From positions 434,001 through 498,000 of the forward strand of contig NZ_QFWT01000003.1 in the NCBI RefSeq assembly GCF_003144035.1: a DNA stretch of 64,000 nucleotides, given 5' to 3'. This stretch comes from Vibrio albus (GTDB taxonomy: Bacteria; Pseudomonadota; Gammaproteobacteria; Enterobacterales; Vibrionaceae). Position numbers and translations under genes: made by a program. Below are positions 17,996 through 25,465 of this stretch, one piece after another. Under the pieces are notes generated by a model, which worked only from the letters and a program-made list of their open reading frames with translations, searched no databases and was not told the DNA's origin. The number at the start of each line of letters is the position of its first letter. Within the stretch, counting starts at the first letter, position 1.

Positions 17996-18517
17996 TTATG
18001 AGGTTGCTTGAAGTTCCTGAACGCACTTTATTCCAGCTTGTTCTTCTAGAATTTTAGCTATTTCAGATTGTTCATAATATCTACGACTTTGTATGCGGAT
18101 AAGAGGATGATGATCTTTGAGTGCGTTATTTACATACAGATCGCGTTTTTGACGGCTCTTTCTATTATGTGTGCTGTCATCAAGCTCAATCACAGCTAAG
18201 ACTCTGGTCATCTTGTCTGTGATAACAAAGTCCATTCGTTTAGCCCAAGTTTTCGAATTATCCTTGAAGTTTTTTGGTGTTACCAATGCCATAAGTGATA
18301 CCTGGCTGTGAATTATGTAATTTTCGTTAAGGATAGCTTGTAAAGCCTGATGCAGCTTTTGTTCATTCTGCGTAGCAAGGTATTCTTGTTTTACGTGTTT
18401 CACTGTTATGGCACTCTCCGAGGAATTACTCGGCTGTTTGGCCTTTTGAGGTTGATTTGTCAGTATTAATTTTAAAATGACATAGCCAGCTATAACGGTT
18501 ATCAATAAATAAAGCAT
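17996..18517 (-). CDS. Membrane-anchored DUF2726-like (PD-(D/E)XK-type) protein
   Basis: 173 residues. One N-terminal membrane segment (LYLLITVIAGYVILKLIL) is followed by a linker and a domain with RMDFVITD (Asp96) and AVIELDDSTHN (Glu111, Asp113), the pattern of DUF2726, a restriction-endonuclease-like fold. It is on the - strand in the prophage's right arm, separated from the ATPase by the structured region. A membrane-tethered nuclease-like domain could act on incoming DNA or phage ssDNA at the membrane; this is speculation. Such proteins also occur outside phages, often beside topoisomerase or helicase domains. Confidence 0.7.
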   Translation of the reverse strand: MLYLLITVIAGYVILKLILTNQPQKAKQPSNSSESAITVKHVKQEYLATQNEQKLHQALQAILNENYIIHSQVSLMALVTPKNFKDNSKTWAKRMDFVITDKMTRVLAVIELDDSTHNRKSRQKRDLYVNNALKDHHPLIRIQSRRYYEQSEIAKILEEQAGIKCVQELQATS

Positions 18518-18680
18518 AAGTCTGGTGACTCCTTAGAATGTAACGTTTACGATTTATCCGCCTGATATGCTAACTTTCAAATACTGTTTGGTTGTACACA
18601 TTACTTTGGGGTTGCGATTTACATCTATAGCAGTACCTCTTAAATGGGGAGCTGTTAACTTTTCTAAGATTTTCACCTCG

Positions 18681-19064
18681 CTAAACTATTCGATTTCGCA
18701 CCATGATTTTTGCTAGATGTGTAGCTATTCGTAAAAACCTTTTTGTTCTGGGGCGCTCATTGGGGCCAGCATTGTTAAGTAATACCCAACCAGTAACAAT
18801 CTGCTGAGGGCCGATAGTTTCATCATTTGGTAGTTTCAGTTTTTCCCCTACGATTTGAAAACCCTCCCAATCGGGTGAGTGGTGTATTTCTCTCCCTCTG
18901 GCCATCCGCATAAGTCGTTTGCATTCCGGTGGGATCTCTCTCCCTGCATCCCATTTTCTGACAGTGGTCGCACTTTTAAAACATAATTCTGCGGTTTGTT
19001 CGCGGGTTAATTGACATTCACAGACGCGGAAAATTCGGTTTTTAGTCCATTTAATAGAATTCAT
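18681..19064 (-). CDS. Prophage DNA-binding regulator (DUF3653-like)
   Basis: 127 residues. The N-terminal part has a helix-turn-helix-like segment (LTREQTAELCFKSATTVRKW), followed by DAGREIPPECKRLMRMARG and WEGFQIVGEKL, features I associate with the DUF3653 phage proteins of Vibrio. It is the last gene before the right dif-like site and, in the circular phage form, would neighbour the regulator at 8410-8778 across attP. A role in phage gene control is inferred. Confidence 0.65.
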   Translation of the reverse strand: MNSIKWTKNRIFRVCECQLTREQTAELCFKSATTVRKWDAGREIPPECKRLMRMARGREIHHSPDWEGFQIVGEKLKLPNDETIGPQQIVTGWVLLNNAGPNERPRTKRFLRIATHLAKIMVRNRIV

Positions 19065-19126
19065 AAATTACAGCCTTATATTTACGAATTTCCATTATAA
19101 TTACAATGGGTTACGGGATAGCGTGT

Positions 19127-19155
19127 TTTTGACATAACACTACATAATACGCACT
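19127..19155 (-). other. dif-like attachment site, right end of prophage
   Basis: On the - strand it reads XerC arm AGTGCGTATTA, centre TGTAGTG (7 bp, against 6 at the left site) and XerD arm TTATGTCAAAA, which departs from the canonical TTATGTTAAAT in its last part. A good XerC arm with a weaker XerD arm is what is expected of a phage-derived hybrid site where only XerC strand exchange is needed. Confidence 0.8.
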
Positions 19156-19227
19156 AAGGTGTGGGAGCAAAGTTAAAATGTCCTCTTATGCTTAATGAAT
19201 TACCATTAAATTTGAGGAACCTAACCG

Positions 19228-19490
19228 ATGCTAATTCCTATGAGCGAACAAGAGATTAATCGATTCAAAGAGCTTCAAGATGTGCTCTTACAACCCGTCA
19301 AGTTCGGCGTTTACTGGAACAACTGGCTAAACATGACGCTTCGAGTTTGGGACATGGTGCTCGAGGTAAACCCAGTAACAGACGTTATCCTGATGAGTTT
19401 CGTCATCTTCAAGTGTCAGTTGAGACTTTGCGTCAATTGCACAAACTAGAAAGTTTTGCTGCCTCAAAGTGTCACCTTGTAGATGGTTAA
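19228..19490 (+). pseudogene. Decayed ISNCY-family transposase remnant
   Basis: The first 20 codons (MLIPMSEQEINRFKELQDVL) match the N-terminus of ISNCY-type transposases. Directly after, the match continues in another frame: TTRQVRRLLEQLAKHDASS, then GHGARGKPSNRRYPDEFRH, and finally VSVETLRQ before a stop at 19488-19490. The helix-turn-helix part between the first two segments and most of the protein after PDEFR are missing. So the gene has at least one frameshifting deletion and an internal or 3' truncation and cannot make an active enzyme. It lies just outside the right dif-like site. Confidence 0.72.
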
Positions 19491-19611
19491 TTAACATTAC
19501 ACATTTTATGTGTTTAGTTTACAACCTGCGTGTTATAATTTTGCTAATAGTATTAGTTATAGTGCGTTAGGATAACGCTGAACAAACCTTTATCAATGTA
19601 TTTATATGAAG

Positions 19612-19842
19612 CTACTTCAGGCATTTGATTGCAAAGTGTTCATGTTGAAGTTCTTCTAGTTCAGCGTAAGCCTGCAGGCGGTTTTCAAAAGCCTCATCAA
19701 ACGCAATCTTATCAACTTCACCGAGTTGAAATTTTTCTCTGACTTGGTTGTATTTGGCATCAGCAAAGTTATATCTCTCCTGAGCTGTTTTTATCTGCTG
19801 TAAAGCGTTCTCTGTTAGCTTTTGGTAATCTATATCAGCCAT
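19612..19842 (-). CDS. Small conserved-looking protein, unknown function
   Basis: 76 residues, charged and almost fully helical, with a heptad-like pattern (LTENALQQIKTAQERYNF to AYAELEELQHEH) that suggests a short coiled coil. No signal or membrane segment. A ribosome site (AGAGGGATAACGGC) precedes the ATG. It lies downstream of a DUF3634-like gene and matP on the same strand. Confidence 0.6.
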   Translation of the reverse strand: MADIDYQKLTENALQQIKTAQERYNFADAKYNQVREKFQLGEVDKIAFDEAFENRLQAYAELEELQHEHFAIKCLK

Positions 19843-19908
19843 GCCGTTATCCCTCTTTACATCGTTATATTAATGATGGGTGACACTTCGTAACTATGCA
19901 AACTTGGG

Positions 19909-20217
19909 TTAAGCTCTTTTCTTTCCGTTGCTTCTAAAGCCTTGGTGAGGAAATACATTGCGTATTCTTTGCTGTATTTTGTGAGGAATACTTTTCGAAA
20001 AAGTCATCTTCGCTCCAGATCGGGTCATATAGACCTTAACAGTACCTGAAAATGGTGTTTTTCGTGCAATTTCTTTACAGTTTTGCCCAAATGCATGAGG
20101 TACATTTCCCTTACTTTTATCTAGCAGACCATCTTTGAATACCAGTTTTAGTGCTGGGCGATCGAAGGCAACAAGCCATAATATTAAGACAGCCGCAGCA
20201 GCGATAACGTAAAGCAT
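19909..20217 (-). CDS. DUF3634-like membrane protein
   Basis: 102 residues with one N-terminal membrane segment (MLYVIAAAAVLILWLVAF) and a basic C-terminal domain (VFKDGLLDKSKGNVP, FSKSIPHKIQQRIRNVFP). The pattern resembles the small DUF3634 proteins of Vibrio. Starts 14 bases after the matP stop, so it is probably co-transcribed with matP. Function unknown. Confidence 0.65.
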   Translation of the reverse strand: MLYVIAAAAVLILWLVAFDRPALKLVFKDGLLDKSKGNVPHAFGQNCKEIARKTPFSGTVKVYMTRSGAKMTFSKSIPHKIQQRIRNVFPHQGFRSNGKKRA

Positions 20218-20230
20218 ACAAACTCCTTAT

Positions 20231-20680
20231 TTAGTCTGACAACAATTTACTTAAATCTTCCTTCAAACTACTAACCGTCTGACTGGCTTTCTCACTTCTT
20301 GATGCTTCGCTAAGCAAATACTCAATGGCATCGGATAAGGTACAATCCAGCTCTCCAGCCCTTTGAGAAAGTTTTTCCCACACGCGGTAATCGAGATCAA
20401 TGGATTTTTTCTTAGTATGTTGTTGTTCCGCGTTAAAATGTCTTTTTCTTTTTGCTCTGATTGCTTGCTTGAGTTTGTTATCCAACTCAAAAGACATATG
20501 TTTTTCTATCCACTCAAGAACCTTGACCGGCTCATATTCAATGTCTCTTAGCTGTTGAATAGCGTGATCAGCTTCACTAGAGTCTATGTAGCGGGTAATA
20601 GCTTCACCATCTTTCCATTTTTTAACCAGATACTGCCACTTCCAACCACACTCAAGGTTTTCAAGCTGCTGATACTTCAT
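20231..20680 (-). CDS. matP: Macrodomain Ter protein MatP
   Basis: 149 residues. The N-terminal helical part (MKYQQLENLECGWKWQYLVKKW) and the C-terminal ribbon-helix-helix DNA-binding part (KKKSIDLDYRVWEKLSQRA) are those of MatP. MatP binds matS sites, compacts the Ter region and delays separation of sister termini by contacting ZapB at the septum. A near-matS sequence lies just upstream (20706-20718, one mismatch) and a perfect matS at 60084. Its presence beside dif supports a terminus location. The ribosome site AGAGGA precedes the ATG. Confidence 0.93.
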   Translation of the reverse strand: MKYQQLENLECGWKWQYLVKKWKDGEAITRYIDSSEADHAIQQLRDIEYEPVKVLEWIEKHMSFELDNKLKQAIRAKRKRHFNAEQQHTKKKSIDLDYRVWEKLSQRAGELDCTLSDAIEYLLSEASRSEKASQTVSSLKEDLSKLLSD

Positions 20681-20839
20681 AATAAATCCTCTGAATACAT
20701 TTTTAGTGACAGCGTAACTCTAAGTTGATTATTGAGCAATCAATAACTGAAAAAAGTGTTAACTATTTCCAAACCAAGATTTCTTGCTAAACAGGTAAAG
20801 TGTATAATCCCCCCTCCTTCTCATACATATTAAATCCCG

Positions 20840-22495
20840 ATGATTCAAGAAGACTGGCGCTCCGTCACACCTCAGACAGATTGTTACCTAAAACATTTCA
20901 AAGATTTCAATAATCTTAGCTCATTATCCTTTCTGGACATGCAACCACGGCTGCATTCTGCATTAATGCGCTTTGAACAATTGCAAAACTGGACCAAGGT
21001 GTTACTGATCAATTCTCCTGATAATGCCATTTATCGGAATGCGGTTATTGAGGCAATACAAAAGAACTCGTCAGCTGATGTGCCTCCCGTTGTTGTTAAG
21101 GCTGAAACTCTTGAGATTGACGCTATTTTAGGCCGCTATAAAGCCCATAATGGCAAGGTAGTTTCTGAGTCTAAAGGATTGCTTGAGCAGGCTGATGGAG
21201 GCTATCTGGTAGTTTCAGCCAATCTGATTATGGCCAACCCCTCCTCTTGGATGGTATTGAAGTCTGCACTTTTGGGTGAAGCTTTTTCACCTATTAGTGT
21301 TGATAGAAAACATATTGCTGCAGAAACCCCTTCACACTGCGTCAACGTTAAGCTGATTGTGATCGGAGATCGTGAGCAAATGAGTGAGTTAGACTATTTT
21401 GACTCCGATATTCAGTCCGGTTTTTGTGTCTTTACTGAAATCGAATTAGATATAAAGCTGAACAGCTCATCCATTAACAACTATCTTGGTTTTGTAAAAG
21501 GCTTGTGTGAGTACTTTCATTTGCCATTTTTGGATGAATCAGGCTTGCAAAGGTTAATTGCTGCAGGAGCTCGAGAGTGTGAAGATCAGCAATTCATGCC
21601 ATTGTGCCTTCAATGGCATAACTGGTTGCTTTCTGAAGCAGCCTTAGAGTCAGGTGGTAATACTTTATCACGCCAACACCTTGATAAAGCGATAGACAGC
21701 AAATACTTCAGAGAATCTTATCTTCCGGAAAGAGCTATCGATGATATTCTTGACGGTCAGGTTATTATTGAAACCGAAGGTAAACAAGTTGGTCAGGTGA
21801 ACGGCCTGACGGTTATTGATGTTCCTGGCCATCCTATTTCTTATGGTGAACCCGCCCGTATTTCCTGCGTCATACACTTCGGTGACGGAGATATTGCTGA
21901 CGTTGAACGCAAGGCAGAACTTGGGGGTAATTTACACGCCAAAGGCATGATGATTATGCAGGCGTTTGTCAGCAGTGCCTTAGATTTGGATGAACCTTTA
22001 CCCTACTCTGCTTCTGTTGTTTTTGAACAATCATATTGTGAGGTTGATGGAGATAGCGCTTCTTTGGCTGAATTGTGTTCGCTGGTCAGCGCATTATCTG
22101 AAGTCCCAATTAACCAGCAATTTGCCGTAACAGGTGCCGTTGACCAATTTGGACGGGTTCTTTCTGTTGGGGGGTTAAATGAAAAAATTGAAGGTTTCTA
22201 TCGGGTTTGTCGGCATAAAGGCTTTACCGGTGAACAAGGCGTTATCCTGCCAAAGACTAATCTGAATCATCTTTCATTAAATAATGAAGTCATCGAAAGT
22301 ATTCAAAAAGGAGAATTCCATATTTGGTCAGTCAAAAATGTTGATGAAGCTATTGCACTGATCACCGGAAAACAATTCCGCGGTGACGCCGAAGACACTA
22401 TTATTAACAAAATATCTCAACGTATAGAGAATTTTGCCCGAACCGAGATGAATGAAGGACTTATTCAAAGAATTAAGAACCGATTTGCAAACTGA
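20840..22495 (+). CDS. lonH: Lon-related protease (LonH / YcbZ-like)
   Basis: 551 residues. The N-terminal half is a degenerate AAA-like region without a clear Walker A motif. The C-terminal half is a Lon protease domain with the catalytic Ser406 in DGDSAS and Lys449 in NEKIEG. It resembles E. coli YcbZ (LonH), a putative Lon-like protease encoded between matP and fabA, and the same order matP / lonH / fabA is found here. Substrates are not known. The ribosome site is weak (aaatcccgATG), so the start is the least sure part. Confidence 0.85.
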   Translation: MIQEDWRSVTPQTDCYLKHFKDFNNLSSLSFLDMQPRLHSALMRFEQLQNWTKVLLINSPDNAIYRNAVIEAIQKNSSADVPPVVVKAETLEIDAILGRYKAHNGKVVSESKGLLEQADGGYLVVSANLIMANPSSWMVLKSALLGEAFSPISVDRKHIAAETPSHCVNVKLIVIGDREQMSELDYFDSDIQSGFCVFTEIELDIKLNSSSINNYLGFVKGLCEYFHLPFLDESGLQRLIAAGARECEDQQFMPLCLQWHNWLLSEAALESGGNTLSRQHLDKAIDSKYFRESYLPERAIDDILDGQVIIETEGKQVGQVNGLTVIDVPGHPISYGEPARISCVIHFGDGDIADVERKAELGGNLHAKGMMIMQAFVSSALDLDEPLPYSASVVFEQSYCEVDGDSASLAELCSLVSALSEVPINQQFAVTGAVDQFGRVLSVGGLNEKIEGFYRVCRHKGFTGEQGVILPKTNLNHLSLNNEVIESIQKGEFHIWSVKNVDEAIALITGKQFRGDAEDTIINKISQRIENFARTEMNEGLIQRIKNRFAN

Positions 22496-22507
22496 TCGGA
22501 CTTGATT

Positions 22508-22525
22508 AGCGTACAGGTGTTCACT
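22508..22525 (+). promoter_or_regulatory. FabR-like operator upstream of fabA
   Basis: The sequence AGCGTACAGGTGTTCACT is an imperfect palindrome of the form AGCGTACA-NN-TGTTCRCT, close to the FabR operator of enterobacterial fabA and fabB. It lies 36 bases before the fabA start, where FabR binding would repress unsaturated fatty-acid synthesis when unsaturated acyl thioesters are plentiful. Confidence 0.65.
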
Positions 22526-22560
22526 AACATGCACCTACTAAATTCTGGAGTGATAAAAAA

Positions 22561-23079
22561 ATGCAAAACAGACGTAGTTCTTATAACCGTGACGACCTAC
22601 TAGCCTCAAGCCAAGGCGAACTATTTGGTGAAGGTTACCCTCAACTTCCTGCACCTAATATGCTAATGATGGACCGAGTAAGCCTGATGACAGAAGACGG
22701 TGGTGAATTCGGTAAAGGATACATTGAAGCTGAACTAGATATTACTCCTGACCTGTGGTTTTTTGATTGTCACTTCCCAGGTGACCCGGTAATGCCAGGA
22801 TGCCTTGGACTAGATGCTATGTGGCAATTAGTGGGCTTTTTCCTTGGTTGGGTTGGCGGCAAAGGTAAAGGCCGTGCTCTTGGTGTAGGTGAAGTTAAAT
22901 TCACTGGCCAGATTCTGCCAACAGCGAAAAAAGTAACTTATCAAATCAATATGAAACGTGTTATTAACCGTAAACTGGTTATGGGCATGGCTGATGGCCG
23001 CGTATTGGTTGATGGTAAAGAAATCTATGTAGCTAAAGATCTTAAAGTAGGCCTGTTCCAGGACACGTCAAGCTTCTAA
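22561..23079 (+). CDS. fabA: 3-hydroxydecanoyl-ACP dehydratase/isomerase FabA
   Basis: 172 residues, full length. The active site is present: His71 in the [16 protein letters not shown] segment and Asp85 at its end (E. coli His70/Asp84). The enzyme dehydrates 3-hydroxydecanoyl-ACP and isomerises the trans-2 to the cis-3 product, the branch point to unsaturated fatty acids. A good ribosome site (TCTGGAGTG) and a FabR-like operator lie upstream, a terminator downstream. Confidence 0.96.
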   Translation: MQNRRSSYNRDDLLASSQGELFGEGYPQLPAPNMLMMDRVSLMTEDGGEFGKGYIEAELDITPDLWFFDCHFPGDPVMPGCLGLDAMWQLVGFFLGWVGGKGKGRALGVGEVKFTGQILPTAKKVTYQINMKRVINRKLVMGMADGRVLVDGKEIYVAKDLKVGLFQDTSSF

Positions 23080-23110
23080 TCTGAATTGCAGATTTAAAGT
23101 AGTAGTATTT

Positions 23111-23140
23111 AAAAAAGGCAACTGTATGGTTGTCTTTTTA
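23111..23140 (+). terminator. fabA terminator
   Basis: AAGGCAAC (23115-23122) pairs with GTTGTCTT (23129-23136, one G-T) and runs into a T tract; 32 bases after the fabA stop. Confidence 0.8.
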
Positions 23141-23183
23141 AGATACAAACCAATAAGTTATAGTGCATTAGGGGGGGTAATAA

Positions 23184-23205
23184 TAAGACCCCTTTCGGGG
23201 CCTGC
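23184..23205 (-). terminator. Probable rmf terminator
   Basis: A short stable hairpin, GGCCCC-gaaa-GGGGTC on the - strand, followed by a T-rich stretch (ttattatta), 35 bases after the rmf stop. The T tract is interrupted. Confidence 0.5.
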
Positions 23206-23238
23206 TCCTTAATTCAACTTGTATGTACATGAGAGTTG

Positions 23239-23412
23239 TTATTTATAGAGACCTGATTGAACATCACTTCTCGCGTCACGCCATCCACCTAACCAATACG
23301 ACCTCGCGTCGGCTTGCTGATAAGGACAATTTTCCATAGACCGTCCGTTAACACCCGCTTTATAGCCTTGTGACTGAGCTCGTTCCAGGCGATCACGCTT
23401 CTGTCTCTTCAT
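23239..23412 (-). CDS. rmf: Ribosome modulation factor
   Basis: 57 residues from the ATG at 23412, which has GAGGA 8 bases upstream; an in-frame ATG five codons earlier overlaps that ribosome site and is unlikely. The basic sequence RDRLERAQSQGYKAGVNGRS and ARSYWLGGWRDAR is typical RMF, which dimerises 70S ribosomes into inactive 100S particles in stationary phase. It is convergent with fabA, the usual gammaproteobacterial arrangement. Confidence 0.93.
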   Translation of the reverse strand: MKRQKRDRLERAQSQGYKAGVNGRSMENCPYQQADARSYWLGGWRDARSDVQSGLYK

Positions 23413-23525
23413 AGTGCAGTTCCTCATACAGTGAATTGTTTTCCTAACGTACTACTATTACTTTTTTATGGAGTATTTGTTACTCCGTTGTTAAGGATGC
23501 TCCAATTAGAATTTTTTCTCAAGCA

Positions 23526-23569
23526 CAAAAAAAGCACAGATTCAAAATTGTGAACCTGTGCTTTTTGTA
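23526..23569 (-). terminator. Terminator of the DUF3466 gene
   Basis: On the - strand AAAGCACAG pairs with CTGTGCTTT (23531-23539 and 23556-23564) and is followed by a run of T. A T run on the other side could let it work on + transcripts too. Confidence 0.75.
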
Positions 23570-23578
23570 TTCAGCTAA

Positions 23579-25465
23579 TTATGCAAATTTGCGTCGAATT
23601 CCCATCAATCCAAGCAACATGATGCTTAACCACCCTAGCCCTGCTCCCGAACGTTCTGATGAACTTGAATCGGATTCAGCTCTCTCCACAATCGATTGCT
23701 CAGATGAAAGAGGAATAAGCTTAACGGCGACGATCTGCTCATCACCATCACAGGTAGCGAAATGGGCGGTAGAACTATATCCTCCATCACATTTAAACGC
23801 TGATGCAGCGATGACACCGGCATCGTTAATATCTGCGGCGTTAAAAATACGATACTGGTTGTTATTGTCGCTATAAGTTCCGCCATTGGTTAGATCATCC
23901 AGCCACCATGCCTGATTGCTGAATAACGCCATTCGGGTAGAATCCGAATTAGTCCCGTTGTATGGATAAATGAAACCGCGACGCCGACGTTTTTTGCCGT
24001 TGTTTTCCCGGTGAGTTTCAGCGTCGATTTGCCCTACAATTTCATTGTAATTGTTAATAGCATTGGCTTCACCACCAGCACCACTAAAGAAGATACCTCC
24101 GCTGAGATAACTCGCACTTGGCGCACCATCACTGGCGTCTGCGATAAACAGACGGTTATTAAAGGCACCATTTTCAGAGGTTTCGCGTTTTGCTTCACCA
24201 ATGACTAATAAATTATCGTTAATATCTTTGGCGACAGAGTTGCTGTATACGTAGTTACTGCTCTGCCTTAGCTCAGCCCCGCTGATAAAAGTGCTGTCCC
24301 AGGCATCAGCAACGACACCGCTGGCATCAAAGGTATCATTAGGATAATAGACCGCCGCCTGCATCATCAGATTGCTATCATAAACCGCTGTATTAAAACC
24401 AACCATAACCGGCTTACCGCTATAAGTTCCGGATGCCGGTATCACAACGCCACGAATACCAGCCTCAGCAGACTCTTCCTCAACATTCGCGCTAGAACCA
24501 CTGTTCCAGTCAGTAGCCGCTATACCGGTTGCGGTGGTCACACCATTAGTGGAGCTGGTATTCGTCACATTCCATACGTAAGCCTTCTGAGCAAACGCAA
24601 AGTTCTGGCATTCTGCATAAGTAGCTGGATAATCATATGTGGAACAACTACTTACATCGCCTAAATAATCTTTGCTTGAATCAGATGCATCAAAAGGAGC
24701 AACTGCAGCAGAGCCAACTACATAAGTGGAACCACCATAGGTAAATGAATCAAACGCCATCGTCCGACCCATTTTTTCTACGATATTTTCATCGCCCTGC
24801 TCCGGAAGAAGCAGAGTAGAACCATAAAATCCGCGATTACGATAAGTCAGAGCATAATTGCCACTTAAATCAAAATAACCACTGGAAGTGTTACCAATAG
24901 GCGTTGTTCCACCTAACGCATTGATAACGACATTCTTAGAAGCGCTCTCTGGAGATGAAGTCGTACCCTGTGGATCTTCTGTTGGATCAGGAGAATCAAC
25001 GCTGATGCTACTGCCTGAAGCATTTGTAAACGCAGTGGCATTAGAAGTATAAGAGACTAAACTCCATGCCTCTCTCTCCCGCTTAAGGCCACCAGCATCA
25101 TCAATGCCATTCCACTGATAAGAAGCCCAGCTTTCACAGGTGTTATAACCCAGCTCGTTAGAACAATAGGTTTCCAGATCGTCCTGATCCAAGATAGTGA
25201 AAAAGTTATCGAAACCAAAAGGCACTTCCTGCTTATAAGAAAAGCCCATTGTACCTTCCAGGGTATCTCCAGCTAACGTATAACCGGAGCCATCACTACA
25301 ATCTGTCGTAAAGCAGCTTGTAGTACCCTCCTCGATTGCAGAGCCATAGGCTTCTGTGCCTGACGGCTGTGTGACTTCTACAACCCGGTATAGTGCAGCA
25401 TTAGCGTGTGTAGCGGCCAAAACTAAGGCCGCTAATGTCGATAACTTAAATGTTTTACTACTCAT
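23579..25465 (-). CDS. DUF3466 secreted protein with GlyGly-CTERM sorting signal
   Basis: 628 residues. A signal peptide (TLAALVLAATHANA) precedes a long Ser/Thr/Asn-rich domain with repeated YGSTLLLP-, YVVGSAAV- and INDNLLVIGEAK-like elements, resembling DUF3466 of Vibrio. The C-terminus has a Ser-rich stretch, then SGAGLGWLSIMLLGLMGIRR, a GlyGly-CTERM signal. That signal is cut by rhombosortase, and such proteins are then exported by type II secretion to the cell surface. The ATG directly abuts the stop of uup with no gap, so the two are probably co-transcribed. Molecular role unknown. Confidence 0.8.
   Translation of the reverse strand: MSSKTFKLSTLAALVLAATHANAALYRVVEVTQPSGTEAYGSAIEEGTTSCFTTDCSDGSGYTLAGDTLEGTMGFSYKQEVPFGFDNFFTILDQDDLETYCSNELGYNTCESWASYQWNGIDDAGGLKREREAWSLVSYTSNATAFTNASGSSISVDSPDPTEDPQGTTSSPESASKNVVINALGGTTPIGNTSSGYFDLSGNYALTYRNRGFYGSTLLLPEQGDENIVEKMGRTMAFDSFTYGGSTYVVGSAAVAPFDASDSSKDYLGDVSSCSTYDYPATYAECQNFAFAQKAYVWNVTNTSSTNGVTTATGIAATDWNSGSSANVEEESAEAGIRGVVIPASGTYSGKPVMVGFNTAVYDSNLMMQAAVYYPNDTFDASGVVADAWDSTFISGAELRQSSNYVYSNSVAKDINDNLLVIGEAKRETSENGAFNNRLFIADASDGAPSASYLSGGIFFSGAGGEANAINNYNEIVGQIDAETHRENNGKKRRRRGFIYPYNGTNSDSTRMALFSNQAWWLDDLTNGGTYSDNNNQYRIFNAADINDAGVIAASAFKCDGGYSSTAHFATCDGDEQIVAVKLIPLSSEQSIVERAESDSSSSERSGAGLGWLSIMLLGLMGIRRKFA

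Larger units (their letters stand above)
8408..19155 (+). mobile_element. Filamentous (inovirus) prophage integrated at dif
   Basis: About 10.7 kb bounded by two dif-like XerC/XerD sites (8408-8435 and 19127-19155). Inside, in order on the + strand, are Rep, a DUF1293-like protein, small membrane proteins, major coat, pIII-like, pVI-like, Zot/pI and secretin: the standard inovirus gene order. At both ends lie reverse-oriented regulators. No integrase gene is present, as expected for phages that use host XerCD recombinases. No third dif-like site was seen inside, so this reads as a single element. It is larger than many Vibrio inoviruses because it carries its own secretin, a 549-residue ATPase and a nuclease-like gene. 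The ATPase region is visibly more A+T-rich than the morphogenesis genes. Confidence 0.9.

Noticed and set aside
8408..19155. Two tandem elements (phage plus satellite) at dif
   Set aside because: No third dif-like site and no second Rep gene were seen between 8435 and 19127, so one element is the simpler reading.
19228..19449. Intact 73-residue protein gene
   Set aside because: Only its first 20 residues look like a protein family; the rest of the transposase match continues in another frame, so it is a pseudogene.
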